Shown in pieces: positions 1 to 6,275 of a stretch of DNA of 21,980 bases. Location of the stretch: NCBI GenBank assembly GCA_947488485.1, contig CANKZO010000022.1, positions 1 to 21,980 on the forward strand, written 5' to 3'. Numbering within the stretch: position 1 is the first letter of the stretch; every line of letters begins with the position of its first letter. A program made the position numbers and the translations under genes. The DNA comes from Opitutia bacterium. GTDB taxonomy: Bacteria > Verrucomicrobiota > Verrucomicrobiae > Opitutales > UBA953. The notes under the pieces are model-generated. The model saw nothing but the letters and a program-made list of their open reading frames with translations. It ran no database searches and had not been told where the DNA came from.

Positions 1-98
1 GGGGTAGGCATAGGACTTTGATAGGAAACCTGCCGCGGGGAGTAAAGAGCCCATCCAGACGCCTTGCCCTCGGGCCGACCCCGGGCCTAATCTCCGGC
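1..98. other. Left-edge intergenic segment
   Basis: No coding sequence is supported here. Translation can be extended leftward in frame from the lipoprotein gene, but the lipoprotein signal only begins at 99. Bases 4-13 (GTAGGCATAG) recur at 12435-12444 in the upstream region of the minus-strand U32 gene. This segment may therefore also carry the promoter of a minus-strand gene lying off the left edge. The promoter-like elements for the downstream gene are at 64-92. Confidence 0.4.
64..92 (+). promoter_or_regulatory. Putative sigma70-type promoter of the peptide-binding lipoprotein gene
   Basis: TTGCCC lies at 64-69. A 17-base spacer separates it from CTAATC at 87-92 (or TAATCT at 88-93 with an 18-base spacer). 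Only six bases separate CTAATC from the ATG at 99, so a normally placed transcription start would fall on or next to the A of the start codon, giving a leaderless or nearly leaderless mRNA. The same arrangement precedes the dUTPase-like gene at 12542. The call is by eye. Confidence 0.4.
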
Positions 99-1769
99 AT
101 GCTTCGCCCCGCGCACCGATGGACGGCCGCCCTGCTCTGCCTGGCGACCCTGCTGGTCGGCTGCGGCGACGGACGGACCACCGCGGAGAAGAAGGCCGCC
201 GAGGGCTACCTGATCATCAATAATATGGCGGAGCCGTCCGGACTGGATCCGCAGACGGTCACCGGACTCAGCGAAAGCCATATCGTCGGAGCTCTCTTCG
301 AGGGTCTGGTCAATTACGACCCCAAGGACCTGCACCCCGTGCCCGGCATCGCCGAAAGCTGGACGATGTCGGCCGACGGCAAGACCTGGACCTTCCGTCT
401 GCGCCAGGCGGCCAAGTGGTCCAACGGCGACCCGATCACGTCGGCGGATTTCCTCTTCAGCTATGAGCGCATGCTGCGGCCGAGCTTCGGAGCCGAATAT
501 GCCTCGATGCTGCACGGCATCCGCGGCGCCAAGGATTTCGCCGCCGGCAAGACGAAGGACTTCCGGACCGTCGGCGTGCGGGCGCCCGACGCGCACACGG
601 TGGTCATCGAACTCGAGCACCCGATCCCTTATTTCCTCCAGCTCCTCTGCCACCACAGCTGGATCCCGGTGCACCCGCCGACGATCCTCAAGTTCGGCGG
701 CATCGACGCCTTGAACACCCCGTGGACGCGCCCCGGCGCGATGGTCAGCAGCGGCGCCTTCACGCTCGAAAGCTGGGAGGTCGCGCGTCGCGTGGTCGTG
801 CGTAAGAACCCGCTCTACTGGAACGCCAAGGAAGTCTCGCTCAACGCCGTGGAGTTCCGCGCCATCGCCGACCTCTTCGCCGAAGAACGCGCCTTCCGCG
901 GCGGCGAACTGCATATCACCGGAGCGGTGCCGCCCTACAAAGTGGCCAAGCTCCGCGCGGATAAGGCCCCGCAGCTGCGCATCGATCCCTTCCTCGCGAC
1001 CGCCTTCGTCTGGGTCAATTGTGACATCAAAGGCGACAAACCCGCGGACGTCGCCGCGCGCAAGGCGCTCACCGACCCGCGGGTACGCCGCGCGCTCGGC
1101 ATGGCCATCGACCGTAACCTGATCGCCGAGAAAGTCCTGCGGGCCGGCGAGAAACCGGCGCTCCACTTCACGCCGCCCGGCACGGGCGGATTCCAACCGA
1201 CCGCACGCTGGAAACAGGACGCCGCGGAAGCGCGTCGCCTCCTCGCCGAAGCCGGCTACCCGGGCGGCAAAGGCCTCCCGAAGTTGGATTACCTCTACGC
1301 GACCTCCGAAGGCCAGCAGATGGTCGCGCAGGCCTACCAGGAGATGTGGCGCCGCGAACTCGGCGTCGAAGTCGAACTCCGTAACCTGGAATGGAAGGTC
1401 TACCTGACCGCCATGCGCAAAGGCGAATTCCACCTCTGCCGCGGCGCCTGGGTCGGGGACTACAACGACCCTAACACCTTCCTCGAGATGCTCATCACCG
1501 GCAACGAGCTCAATAACTGCAATTGGAGCGATGCGGAATACGACCGCCTGCTCGGGCTCGCCGCGCGCGAGACCGACGCCGCCAAGCGCTTCGGCTACTT
1601 CCAGCTCGCCGAGGCCCGGCTGGTCGAACAAGCGCCCGTGCTCCCCGTCGTCTTCAATACGAACAAGTATCTGATGCGCCCGGAAGTCCAGGGCTGGCAC
1701 TCCACCCTGCTCGACCAGCACCCGCTTTCCGCCGTCCGGCTCGTGCCGACCCCGGCGAAAGGGGATTGA
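99..1769 (+). CDS. Peptide/oligopeptide ABC transporter substrate-binding lipoprotein (SBP_bac_5, OppA-like)
   Basis: A 556-residue solute-binding protein of the family that captures oligopeptides (or related solutes) outside the inner membrane and delivers them to an ABC permease. The ATG at 99 is preferred over an upstream in-frame start because it opens a lipoprotein signal: positively charged MLRPAHRW, a hydrophobic stretch, then lipobox LVGC with the lipidated Cys near residue 22. The N-terminal lobe carries the family pattern GLDPQTV, then an LFEGLV block, then SWTMSADGKTWTFRLR and a KWSNGDPITSADFLFSY block. The length fits the family (about 530-560). No permease or ATPase genes follow, so it is either an orphan binding protein or the last gene of a cluster beginning to the left. 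Peptide specificity is inferred from the family only; nickel or sugar ligands cannot be excluded. Confidence 0.92.
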   Translation: MLRPAHRWTAALLCLATLLVGCGDGRTTAEKKAAEGYLIINNMAEPSGLDPQTVTGLSESHIVGALFEGLVNYDPKDLHPVPGIAESWTMSADGKTWTFRLRQAAKWSNGDPITSADFLFSYERMLRPSFGAEYASMLHGIRGAKDFAAGKTKDFRTVGVRAPDAHTVVIELEHPIPYFLQLLCHHSWIPVHPPTILKFGGIDALNTPWTRPGAMVSSGAFTLESWEVARRVVVRKNPLYWNAKEVSLNAVEFRAIADLFAEERAFRGGELHITGAVPPYKVAKLRADKAPQLRIDPFLATAFVWVNCDIKGDKPADVAARKALTDPRVRRALGMAIDRNLIAEKVLRAGEKPALHFTPPGTGGFQPTARWKQDAAEARRLLAEAGYPGGKGLPKLDYLYATSEGQQMVAQAYQEMWRRELGVEVELRNLEWKVYLTAMRKGEFHLCRGAWVGDYNDPNTFLEMLITGNELNNCNWSDAEYDRLLGLAARETDAAKRFGYFQLAEARLVEQAPVLPVVFNTNKYLMRPEVQGWHSTLLDQHPLSAVRLVPTPAKGD

Positions 1770-1794
1770 AGCGGCCCGACCGCCGACCTATCTT
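1766..1794 (+). promoter_or_regulatory. Putative promoter of the small secreted protein gene
   Basis: TTGAAG (1766-1771), a 17-base spacer and TATCTT (1789-1794), 12 bases before the ATG at 1807. The -35 element overlaps the stop codon of the preceding gene. The expected transcript leader is about six bases. The match to the sigma70 consensus is good for this GC-rich context, but it is a by-eye call. Confidence 0.45.
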
Positions 1795-1806
1795 ACCGAC
1801 CTCGCC

Positions 1807-2313
1807 ATGCGCTCCCTCGCCCTCGCCCTGCTCGCCGCCTTCACCGCCCTGACCGCCGTCGCGCAGACCGACCCGCAGCGTCCCGCCCCTCAGGATAAGG
1901 CCTTCGCCAAGCTCCGCGGCATCACCCAGTTCTACATCGACGTCACCACTTCGGAGAACCGCCCGGAAGACGCCGACCTGCGCGGCGAGATCCGCGATGG
2001 GATGGAGCTCGAACTCCGGCGCGCCAACCTCACGCCTAAGTCCGTCGAAGGCCTGAGCCAGGAAGCCGCCACGCCGCTCCTCCTGGTCGACGTTCGCTAT
2101 GACCGCGGCCTCGGACGCTACACCGCCGACGTCACCCTCTCCGTGCGCGACAACGCGACGATCACCCGCAACAAGGAAGCCGTCCTCGCCCAGTCTTACA
2201 GCGAAAGCCGTCGCGCCCTCGGCACTTCGGACACCGCCCTCAATCGCGAGGTCAAGGCCCGCAGCCGCGAGCTCGTGCTGGAGATCATCGACGGCATGAA
2301 GCGTCTCAAGTAA
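1807..2313 (+). CDS. Small secreted protein of unknown function
   Basis: 168 residues. The first 19-20 residues form a clear Sec signal peptide (MRSLALALLAAFTALTAVAQ, likely cleaved after AVA), so the product is probably periplasmic or outer-membrane associated. There is no lipobox Cys. The mature part alternates predicted helix and strand: an acidic helix with DLRGEIRDGMELELRRA, then strand-like segments LLLVDVRY and YTADVTLSVRD, ending in a helix rich in Arg and Glu. I do not recognise the family. The strand pattern faintly recalls small envelope proteins such as DUF4136-type lipoproteins, but no diagnostic motif is present. It starts 37 bases after the lipoprotein gene and seems to have its own promoter. 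Confidence 0.75.
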   Translation: MRSLALALLAAFTALTAVAQTDPQRPAPQDKAFAKLRGITQFYIDVTTSENRPEDADLRGEIRDGMELELRRANLTPKSVEGLSQEAATPLLLVDVRYDRGLGRYTADVTLSVRDNATITRNKEAVLAQSYSESRRALGTSDTALNREVKARSRELVLEIIDGMKRLK

Positions 2314-2347
2314 GCGGCCTGCTGGCCCAAGCATCGGTCCTGAACTT

Positions 2348-2812
2348 ATGTCCTCCGTCGAAGCCCGCCTCGCCGAACTCGGCGTCGCCCTGCCTACCCC
2401 TCCCGCCGCCGCGGGCGCCTACGTCCCCGCCGTCCGTACGGGCAACCTGCTCTACCTCGCCGGCACCCTGCCGATGAAGGATGGTAAGGTCGCTTCGCTC
2501 GGCAAGGTCGGCCGCGAGGTCGACCTCGTCCAGGCCGCCGACGCCGCCCGACTCTGCACGCTGAACGCCCTGGCCAACGCCAAGGCCGCCCTCGGCTCGT
2601 TGGACCGCGTCACCCGCGTCGTGATGGTCAACGGCTTCGTCAACGGCATCGACGGTTTCAGTGACAGCCCCAAGGTGCTCAATGGCGCCTCGGAATTCCT
2701 CCTGCAGGTCTTCGGCGACGCCGGCAAGCACGCCCGCGCCGCGGTCTCCGTCAACGGCCTGCCCCTCGGCGTCTCCGTCGAGGTCCAGCTGGTGCTCGAG
2801 GTCCGCGACTGA
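2348..2812 (+). CDS. RidA/YjgF-YER057c-UK114 family protein
   Basis: 154 residues, matching the slightly longer RidA-like subgroup often annotated YjgF/UK114-like group 1. Founding RidA members hydrolyse reactive enamine/imine intermediates released by PLP enzymes such as threonine dehydratase; other subgroups have different or unknown substrates. Visible family blocks are LLYLAGTLPMKDGKV (the usual gate to the active cleft), the central helix with CTLNALANAKAALGSLDRV followed by VVMVNGFVN, and the C-terminal ARAAVSVNGLPLGVSVEVQL. The Arg in this last block corresponds to the conserved RidA catalytic arginine. It starts 34 bases after the secreted-protein gene and converges with the TolA/TonB-like gene, leaving six bases between stops. 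The cytosolic detoxification role is family inference. Confidence 0.9.
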   Translation: MSSVEARLAELGVALPTPPAAAGAYVPAVRTGNLLYLAGTLPMKDGKVASLGKVGREVDLVQAADAARLCTLNALANAKAALGSLDRVTRVVMVNGFVNGIDGFSDSPKVLNGASEFLLQVFGDAGKHARAAVSVNGLPLGVSVEVQLVLEVRD

Positions 2813-2814
2813 AC

Positions 2815-2841
2815 GCGCTCAGCCTTCGGAAAGGCTGACGC
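2815..2841. terminator. Hairpin at the convergent RidA / TolA-like gene ends
   Basis: A perfect 8-bp stem, TCAGCCTT (2819-2826) with AAGGCTGA (2831-2838), closes a CGGA loop. Three further pairs (GCG 2815-2817 with CGC 2839-2841) form after a one-base bulge. It starts at the minus-strand stop codon, immediately after the plus-strand stop. No T-tract follows on either strand, so it may act as a 3'-end stabiliser or a Rho-assisted pause rather than a classic intrinsic terminator. Confidence 0.5.
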
Positions 2842-3628
2842 TGGTGAAGTCGATCTTGAACGACTTGCCCTTCGGCGGCTTGCCGCAGTTACCGATCTGG
2901 GCGCAGGCGCGCTTCACGAGTTCGGCCATGCGCGCGTCGCGCGGCGATTTGATCCAGCTGGAGAAAGAAACGAAGCCCGAGGCGTCGACGCTGACGGTGA
3001 CGCCGCAGGTGCCGCCCGCGGTCACGGATTCACCTTCGGCGGCGATGATCTCGCGCCAAGCCGTGAGCAACTTGGCTTGGACTTCGCCAGCATAGGCCGA
3101 GAGCTCGGAGGCCGAACCGCCTTCGCCGCCGTTGTCGCCGGTGCCGTAGCTCCGACCCTTCTTGACGGACACGCCGCCGATGCCGCCTGATTTGGCGGAC
3201 GCGCCGGGTCGGCCGGACTTCCCGCCTTGGCTATTTTCAAATTCTTTCTGCGTCATGCGGGGCGGCTTGGCGCCGACACCTTTATTAACGACCGCCTTTG
3301 TCGTAGGCTTGGCGTTCGACGTAGACTGCGCGTTCTGTTCGGCCTGCTCGCGCTCTTGGAGGACCTTCGTGACGTCGAGTTTGGGAAGCTTGATGCGGGC
3401 GATGCCCTGGTTAGTGCCTGTCTCCGCGCCTTTAGCGACGCCGGGGGCCTTGCCGATCTCACCGGGTCGCTTGCCCGGGATGCCTGCGAGGTCGATGAGC
3501 AGAGGGTCGACCGGCTCGACAACCTCGCCGTCCTGACGCGCGGCGAACCAGGAGAAACCGATGACCGCTCCGAGCAGACCGAGGTGGACCGCCACGGAAC
3601 CGACCCAACCTTTGCCTCCGCTCGACAT
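2819..3628 (-). CDS. TolA/TonB-like energy-transducing protein
   Basis: 269 residues, third gene of the exbB-exbD operon. One N-terminal membrane anchor spans about residues 8-29. A long low-complexity linker rich in Lys, Gly, Pro and Ala (about 30-170) would cross the periplasm. A compact C-terminal domain (about 176-265) begins with SAYAGEVQAKLLTAWRE, the helix that opens TolA/TonB C-terminal domains, followed by a beta-rich part (GVTVSVDASGFVSF). Proteins of this design transmit proton-motive force from an ExbB/ExbD or TolQ/TolR motor to outer-membrane partners. Three Cys sit in the C-terminal domain (208, 242, 248), so a periplasmic disulfide is possible. It starts two bases after exbD ends. 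TolA versus TonB cannot be decided: no TolB, Pal or TonB-dependent receptor gene is nearby. Confidence 0.84.
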   Translation of the reverse strand: MSSGGKGWVGSVAVHLGLLGAVIGFSWFAARQDGEVVEPVDPLLIDLAGIPGKRPGEIGKAPGVAKGAETGTNQGIARIKLPKLDVTKVLQEREQAEQNAQSTSNAKPTTKAVVNKGVGAKPPRMTQKEFENSQGGKSGRPGASAKSGGIGGVSVKKGRSYGTGDNGGEGGSASELSAYAGEVQAKLLTAWREIIAAEGESVTAGGTCGVTVSVDASGFVSFSSWIKSPRDARMAELVKRACAQIGNCGKPPKGKSFKIDFTSVSLSEG

Positions 3629-3630
3629 AT

Positions 3631-4056
3631 TCAGCGCGTCTCGGTGTCGAGCGCCGCCTTCGTCAGCCCCTTGGCCTTGGCGAGGGAAAGCACGTCGATG
3701 ATTTTCTGGTAGGACAGCGCGCCGTCGCCGCGGATGCGGACGATCGGCTGCTCCGCCTCGGGCAGGGCCGCGAGGGTGGCGAACTCGGCTTCGAGCTGGG
3801 CCGTCGTGACGGGCCGGGCGCCGAGGGAAAGCCCGCCGTTACGGTCGATGCTGACGATGCGATGCTGCGCCTTGGTGTCCGGCGCCTTGCCCGCGCCTTT
3901 GTCGGCCTTGGGCAGGTTGACCGCGGTCGTCTGCTCCAGCACCGGCGTCGCGATCATGAAGATGATCAGCAGCACGAAGCAGAGGTCGAGCATCGGCGTC
4001 ACGTTCAGCTCATTGAGCACGTGCAGCCGGTTCGGCTTGGAGAAGGAGCGGGCCAT
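3631..4056 (-). CDS. ExbD/TolR family biopolymer transport protein
   Basis: 141 residues. A single N-terminal membrane helix (about 22-40) follows the family signature NVTPMLDLCFVLLIIFM; Asp24 is the conserved membrane aspartate that carries protons in ExbD/TolR. A periplasmic domain follows (about 60-141) with the usual IVSIDRNG and SYQKIIDVLSLAKAKGL blocks. The protein pairs with ExbB as the stator/rotor of a proton-driven motor in the inner membrane. The gene begins six bases after exbB and ends two bases before the TolA/TonB-like gene, so the three are almost certainly one transcript. Confidence 0.94.
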   Translation of the reverse strand: MARSFSKPNRLHVLNELNVTPMLDLCFVLLIIFMIATPVLEQTTAVNLPKADKGAGKAPDTKAQHRIVSIDRNGGLSLGARPVTTAQLEAEFATLAALPEAEQPIVRIRGDGALSYQKIIDVLSLAKAKGLTKAALDTETR

Positions 4057-4062
4057 CGGCGC

Positions 4063-4914
4063 TTACTGGGCGTCTTCCCAGCCGGGCAGAGCGGCGGGCG
4101 GCACCTCGGAGACCGGCGCGGCGAGTGGCGCGGCGGACGCAGGCTGGGCCGCCTGGGCGGCGCGGCGCAGTTGTTCGCGTTCCTGCGCGGCTTCGAAGTT
4201 ACGGCGGGCCTCGCCTTCGAGTTCGAGCTCGACGCGGTCGGCGAGCGAGCTCGCGAAGTTCTCGAGTTCGGTCGTCATGATCTTCACCTGCGTGAGCAGG
4301 TAGTTGTAACCGAAGGTGGCGGGGATGGCGACGAGGAGGCCGAGCGTGGTCGTGACGAGCGCGCCGCAGACGCCGGGCGCGAGCTGCGCGATGCTGGCCT
4401 TCTCGGTCAGCGCGCCGAAGGTGACCATCACGCCCCACACCGTGCCGAGCAGGCCGAGGAAGGGACCACCGGAGACGAGCGAGCTGAGCAGCACCATCTT
4501 GTCCTCATACTTCACCATCGTGCGCGCGACGCCGCGCTGGACCGCGTTCTCGACGTGGCCCATGCACAACGTGACGTCCGCCGGACGCACCAAGCGACCC
4601 TTGTGCCGTTGCACGGCGGAGACTGCTTCGGCGACGAGGAATTCGTAAGGCCCGAGATTAGAACCGCGCGGGAAGTTGAGCGCCACGACGGCGGGCTCGT
4701 CGCGGAGGCGACGTTCGAAGGCGTGATTGCGCCGACGGTGCTCATGGATGTCGGACCATTTCTGGATCATCGCGCCCCAGCCGATGAAGGAACAGATGAG
4801 CAGCACGACGGCGACGGCCATGCCGGCGGCGTCCATCTGCTTGAAATACCAAAGGGCACCCTTTTCGGTCTCGGCCAGCACGAGCATGAAGACAGGAGAA
4901 AGCATCGGTTTCAT
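4063..4914 (-). CDS. ExbB/TolQ/MotA-family proton channel protein
   Basis: 283 residues from the ATG at 4914. An in-frame TTG lies six bases upstream and another ATG at 4905 gives a product three residues shorter; no Shine-Dalgarno distinguishes them. Three membrane helices are visible: about 31-50 (GMAVAVVLLICSFIGWGAMI), 140-162 (including GGPFLGLLGTVWGVM, the hallmark block) and 178-203 (GALVTTTLGLLVAIPATFGYNYLL). A cytosolic loop separates helices 1 and 2 as in ExbB/TolQ. The last 45 or so residues form an Ala/Pro-rich charged tail beyond the usual family end. It forms the pentameric channel partner of ExbD and is the first gene of the operon. Confidence 0.93.
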   Translation of the reverse strand: MKPMLSPVFMLVLAETEKGALWYFKQMDAAGMAVAVVLLICSFIGWGAMIQKWSDIHEHRRRNHAFERRLRDEPAVVALNFPRGSNLGPYEFLVAEAVSAVQRHKGRLVRPADVTLCMGHVENAVQRGVARTMVKYEDKMVLLSSLVSGGPFLGLLGTVWGVMVTFGALTEKASIAQLAPGVCGALVTTTLGLLVAIPATFGYNYLLTQVKIMTTELENFASSLADRVELELEGEARRNFEAAQEREQLRRAAQAAQPASAAPLAAPVSEVPPAALPGWEDAQ

Positions 4915-5003
4915 AGGCAATCCGCCGCGGGCAGGGCTTCAACCTGAAAAGGTTCGCCCGCACGCTTGAACCGGCGGCCATTCTTCCGCATGGTGAGGGC
5001 TGC
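4915..5003. promoter_or_regulatory. Divergent intergenic region between exbB-like operon and zinc-finger gene
   Basis: 89 bases that must carry the promoters of both directions. On the minus strand TTGAAG (4944-4939) is followed by a 17-base spacer and TGCCTA (4921-4916), reaching into the exbB start; this would suit the ATG at 4905 better than that at 4914. A hairpin is also present: GGGC 4934-4937 with GCCC 4956-4959 and AACCT 4941-4945 with AGGTT 4950-4954 around a GAAA loop. Its role is unknown. Confidence 0.3.
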
Positions 5004-5489
5004 GTGATCCCTCGTCCGCCCACCTGCCAAGGCTGCGTCCAGAACGCCGTCGTCTACTTCACCCTCGTCGCCGGGGGGAAGGCGGAGACCTATGCCTGCT
5101 GCCAAGGCTGCCCGTCCCTCGTGTCGGACTCCATCCTGCCCTCCCTCGCCCTGGGCCTGAAGCTGACCGTCCCGACCCCCGTCGGCCGCGGTAAGTGCCC
5201 GGCCTGCGGCTTCCGCTGGTCGGACTACGAGCGCATCCATCGCCTCGGTTGCGCCACCTGCTACGAAGCCCATGCGCCTCAGGCCCTGGCGACCATCGCG
5301 CGGATCCAGCCCGGACTGGAGCACCATGGCCGCCGCCCCCAAGACAGCCAAGCGGACCGCCTCGCCAAACTGACCAAGGCCCGCGCCGACCTGCAGGCCG
5401 CCCTGCGGGTCGAGGATTTCGAGGCCGCGGCCGTCCTGCGGGACCAGATCGCCGAGCTCGAGAACGGCCCGACGGAGAGCCGCCCCTGA
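5004..5489 (+). CDS. Zinc-finger protein with C-terminal UVR motif (McsA-like)
   Basis: 161 residues from a GTG start, chosen because the first CxxC pair lies only seven residues in. Four cysteine knuckles are visible: C8-C11, C32/C33-C36, C65-C68 (KCPACGF) and C83-C86 (CATC), consistent with two zinc sites. The C-terminus (about 119-154) is a UvrB/UvrC (UVR) motif: LAKLTKARADLQAAL, then VEDFEAAAVLRDQIAELE. This order (CxxC zinc region, then UVR) is that of McsA, which in Firmicutes activates the arginine kinase McsB and adapts substrates to ClpC. No mcsB or clpC is in the window, so that role is inference from architecture. It ends eight bases before surE and is probably co-transcribed with it. 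Confidence 0.85.
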   Translation: MIPRPPTCQGCVQNAVVYFTLVAGGKAETYACCQGCPSLVSDSILPSLALGLKLTVPTPVGRGKCPACGFRWSDYERIHRLGCATCYEAHAPQALATIARIQPGLEHHGRRPQDSQADRLAKLTKARADLQAALRVEDFEAAAVLRDQIAELENGPTESRP

Positions 5490-5497
5490 CTTACCGG

Positions 5498-6265
5498 ATG
5501 AAACCCACCGCCCTGCTGACCAACGACGACGGCATCAATGCCGCCTTCCTCCATGCCTTGGTGGCCGCCTGCGTCGCCGAAGGCTTCCGGGTGGTCGTGG
5601 CCGCCCCCTCCGGCGAGCGCAGCTGGATCGGCCGGGCCTTCAGCCGTCACCGCGAGGTCACCTTGGCCGAATACCCCGGCCTCGGCGAACAGGCCTGGTC
5701 CATCGACGGCACCCCCTCCGACTGCGTCAACATCGCCCTCGGCCACCTGCTACCCGTCCGGCCCGACGTCGTCCTCTCCGGCATCAACATCGGCTTCAAC
5801 GCCACCATGCCCCTGTGCCTGAGCTCCGGGACCCTCGCCGGTGCGACCGAAGGTACCGCCTGGGGCCTCCCGGCCGTCGCTTGCTCCCTCGACCTCGAGC
5901 AATCGCTCTTCGAACAGGTCCACCGGAACTCCGCGGTGTGCCCGCCGGCCCTCCGCCCGCACCTCGAGACCGCCTGCCGTCACGCCGCCCGCTTCGCCAA
6001 AGGACTCGTCGGCCAGCCGGTGACCGGCCTGCACGTCCACAGCCTCAACTACCCGGCGACCGTCACCGACAGCACCGCCATGGAACGTAGCACCCCGGCG
6101 CTGGTCCGCCACGGCTCCCTTTTCAAACGTTCGGCGCAGGGCTTCTCGTTCGCCTGGAACGACGGCGAGAGCCTCACCCCCGACAAACAATCAGACCTCG
6201 CCGTCTTGGAGCGAGGTCTGATCAGTCATACGGTCTTCGACTTCGGCGGCACCGCGCCGCTCTGA
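5498..6265 (+). CDS. surE: 5'/3'-nucleotidase SurE
   Basis: 255 residues, the usual SurE length. SurE is a divalent-metal phosphatase acting on nucleoside 5'- and 3'-monophosphates, and often on short polyphosphate. The metal ligands are in place: D10-D11 in LLTNDDGI at the N-terminus, S42 in APSGERSWIG and N97 in VVLSGINIG. The LSSGTLAGATEGTAWGLPAVACSL block and the terminal SDLAVLERGLISHT block are family hallmarks. The SGIN loop reads NIGFNATMPLCLSSGT rather than the common RGxNxGxDxxYSGT, a modest divergence. The ATG at 5498 is eight bases after the zinc-finger gene. The end of the gene carries a perfect 12-bp inverted repeat, and its stop codon lies in a 14-bp palindrome shared with the convergent neighbour. 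Confidence 0.95.
   Translation: MKPTALLTNDDGINAAFLHALVAACVAEGFRVVVAAPSGERSWIGRAFSRHREVTLAEYPGLGEQAWSIDGTPSDCVNIALGHLLPVRPDVVLSGINIGFNATMPLCLSSGTLAGATEGTAWGLPAVACSLDLEQSLFEQVHRNSAVCPPALRPHLETACRHAARFAKGLVGQPVTGLHVHSLNYPATVTDSTAMERSTPALVRHGSLFKRSAQGFSFAWNDGESLTPDKQSDLAVLERGLISHTVFDFGGTAPL
6190..6222. repeat. Perfect 12-bp inverted repeat inside the 3' end of surE
   Basis: ATCAGACCTCGC (6190-6201) and GCGAGGTCTGAT (6211-6222) are exact reverse complements around a nine-base loop. The repeat lies within codons for the conserved SDLAVLERGLIS segment. No T-run follows, so a classic intrinsic terminator is not indicated. Confidence 0.75.
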
Positions 6266-6275
6266 GCCGGCTCAG
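6262..6275. repeat. 14-bp palindrome spanning both stop codons of convergent genes
   Basis: CTGAGCCGGCTCAG is perfectly self-complementary. It contains the surE stop (TGA 6263-6265) and, on the other strand, the stop of the His-rich membrane protein gene (6274-6272). It could form a short hairpin (CTGAG/CTCAG, CCGG loop) in either transcript and may work with the larger inverted repeat 40 bases upstream as a shared 3' end. Confidence 0.6.

Noticed and set aside
18..98. N-terminal extension of the lipoprotein to an upstream start at 18
   Set aside because: It would place 27 charged residues before the signal peptide and lipobox, and would lie over the putative promoter.
87..1721. A 544-codon minus-strand open frame opposite the lipoprotein gene
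   Set aside because: Same codon-bias shadow; the plus strand has a lipobox and the SBP family blocks.
3862..4947. A 361-codon plus-strand open frame opposite exbD and exbB
   Set aside because: The product is Arg/His/Gly-rich without domains, and it lies fully antisense to two well-supported genes.
4941..4954. GAAA-loop hairpin before exbB as a riboswitch or attenuator
   Set aside because: Only five plus four pairs with an internal loop and no larger conserved aptamer-like structure; too small to call regulatory RNA.
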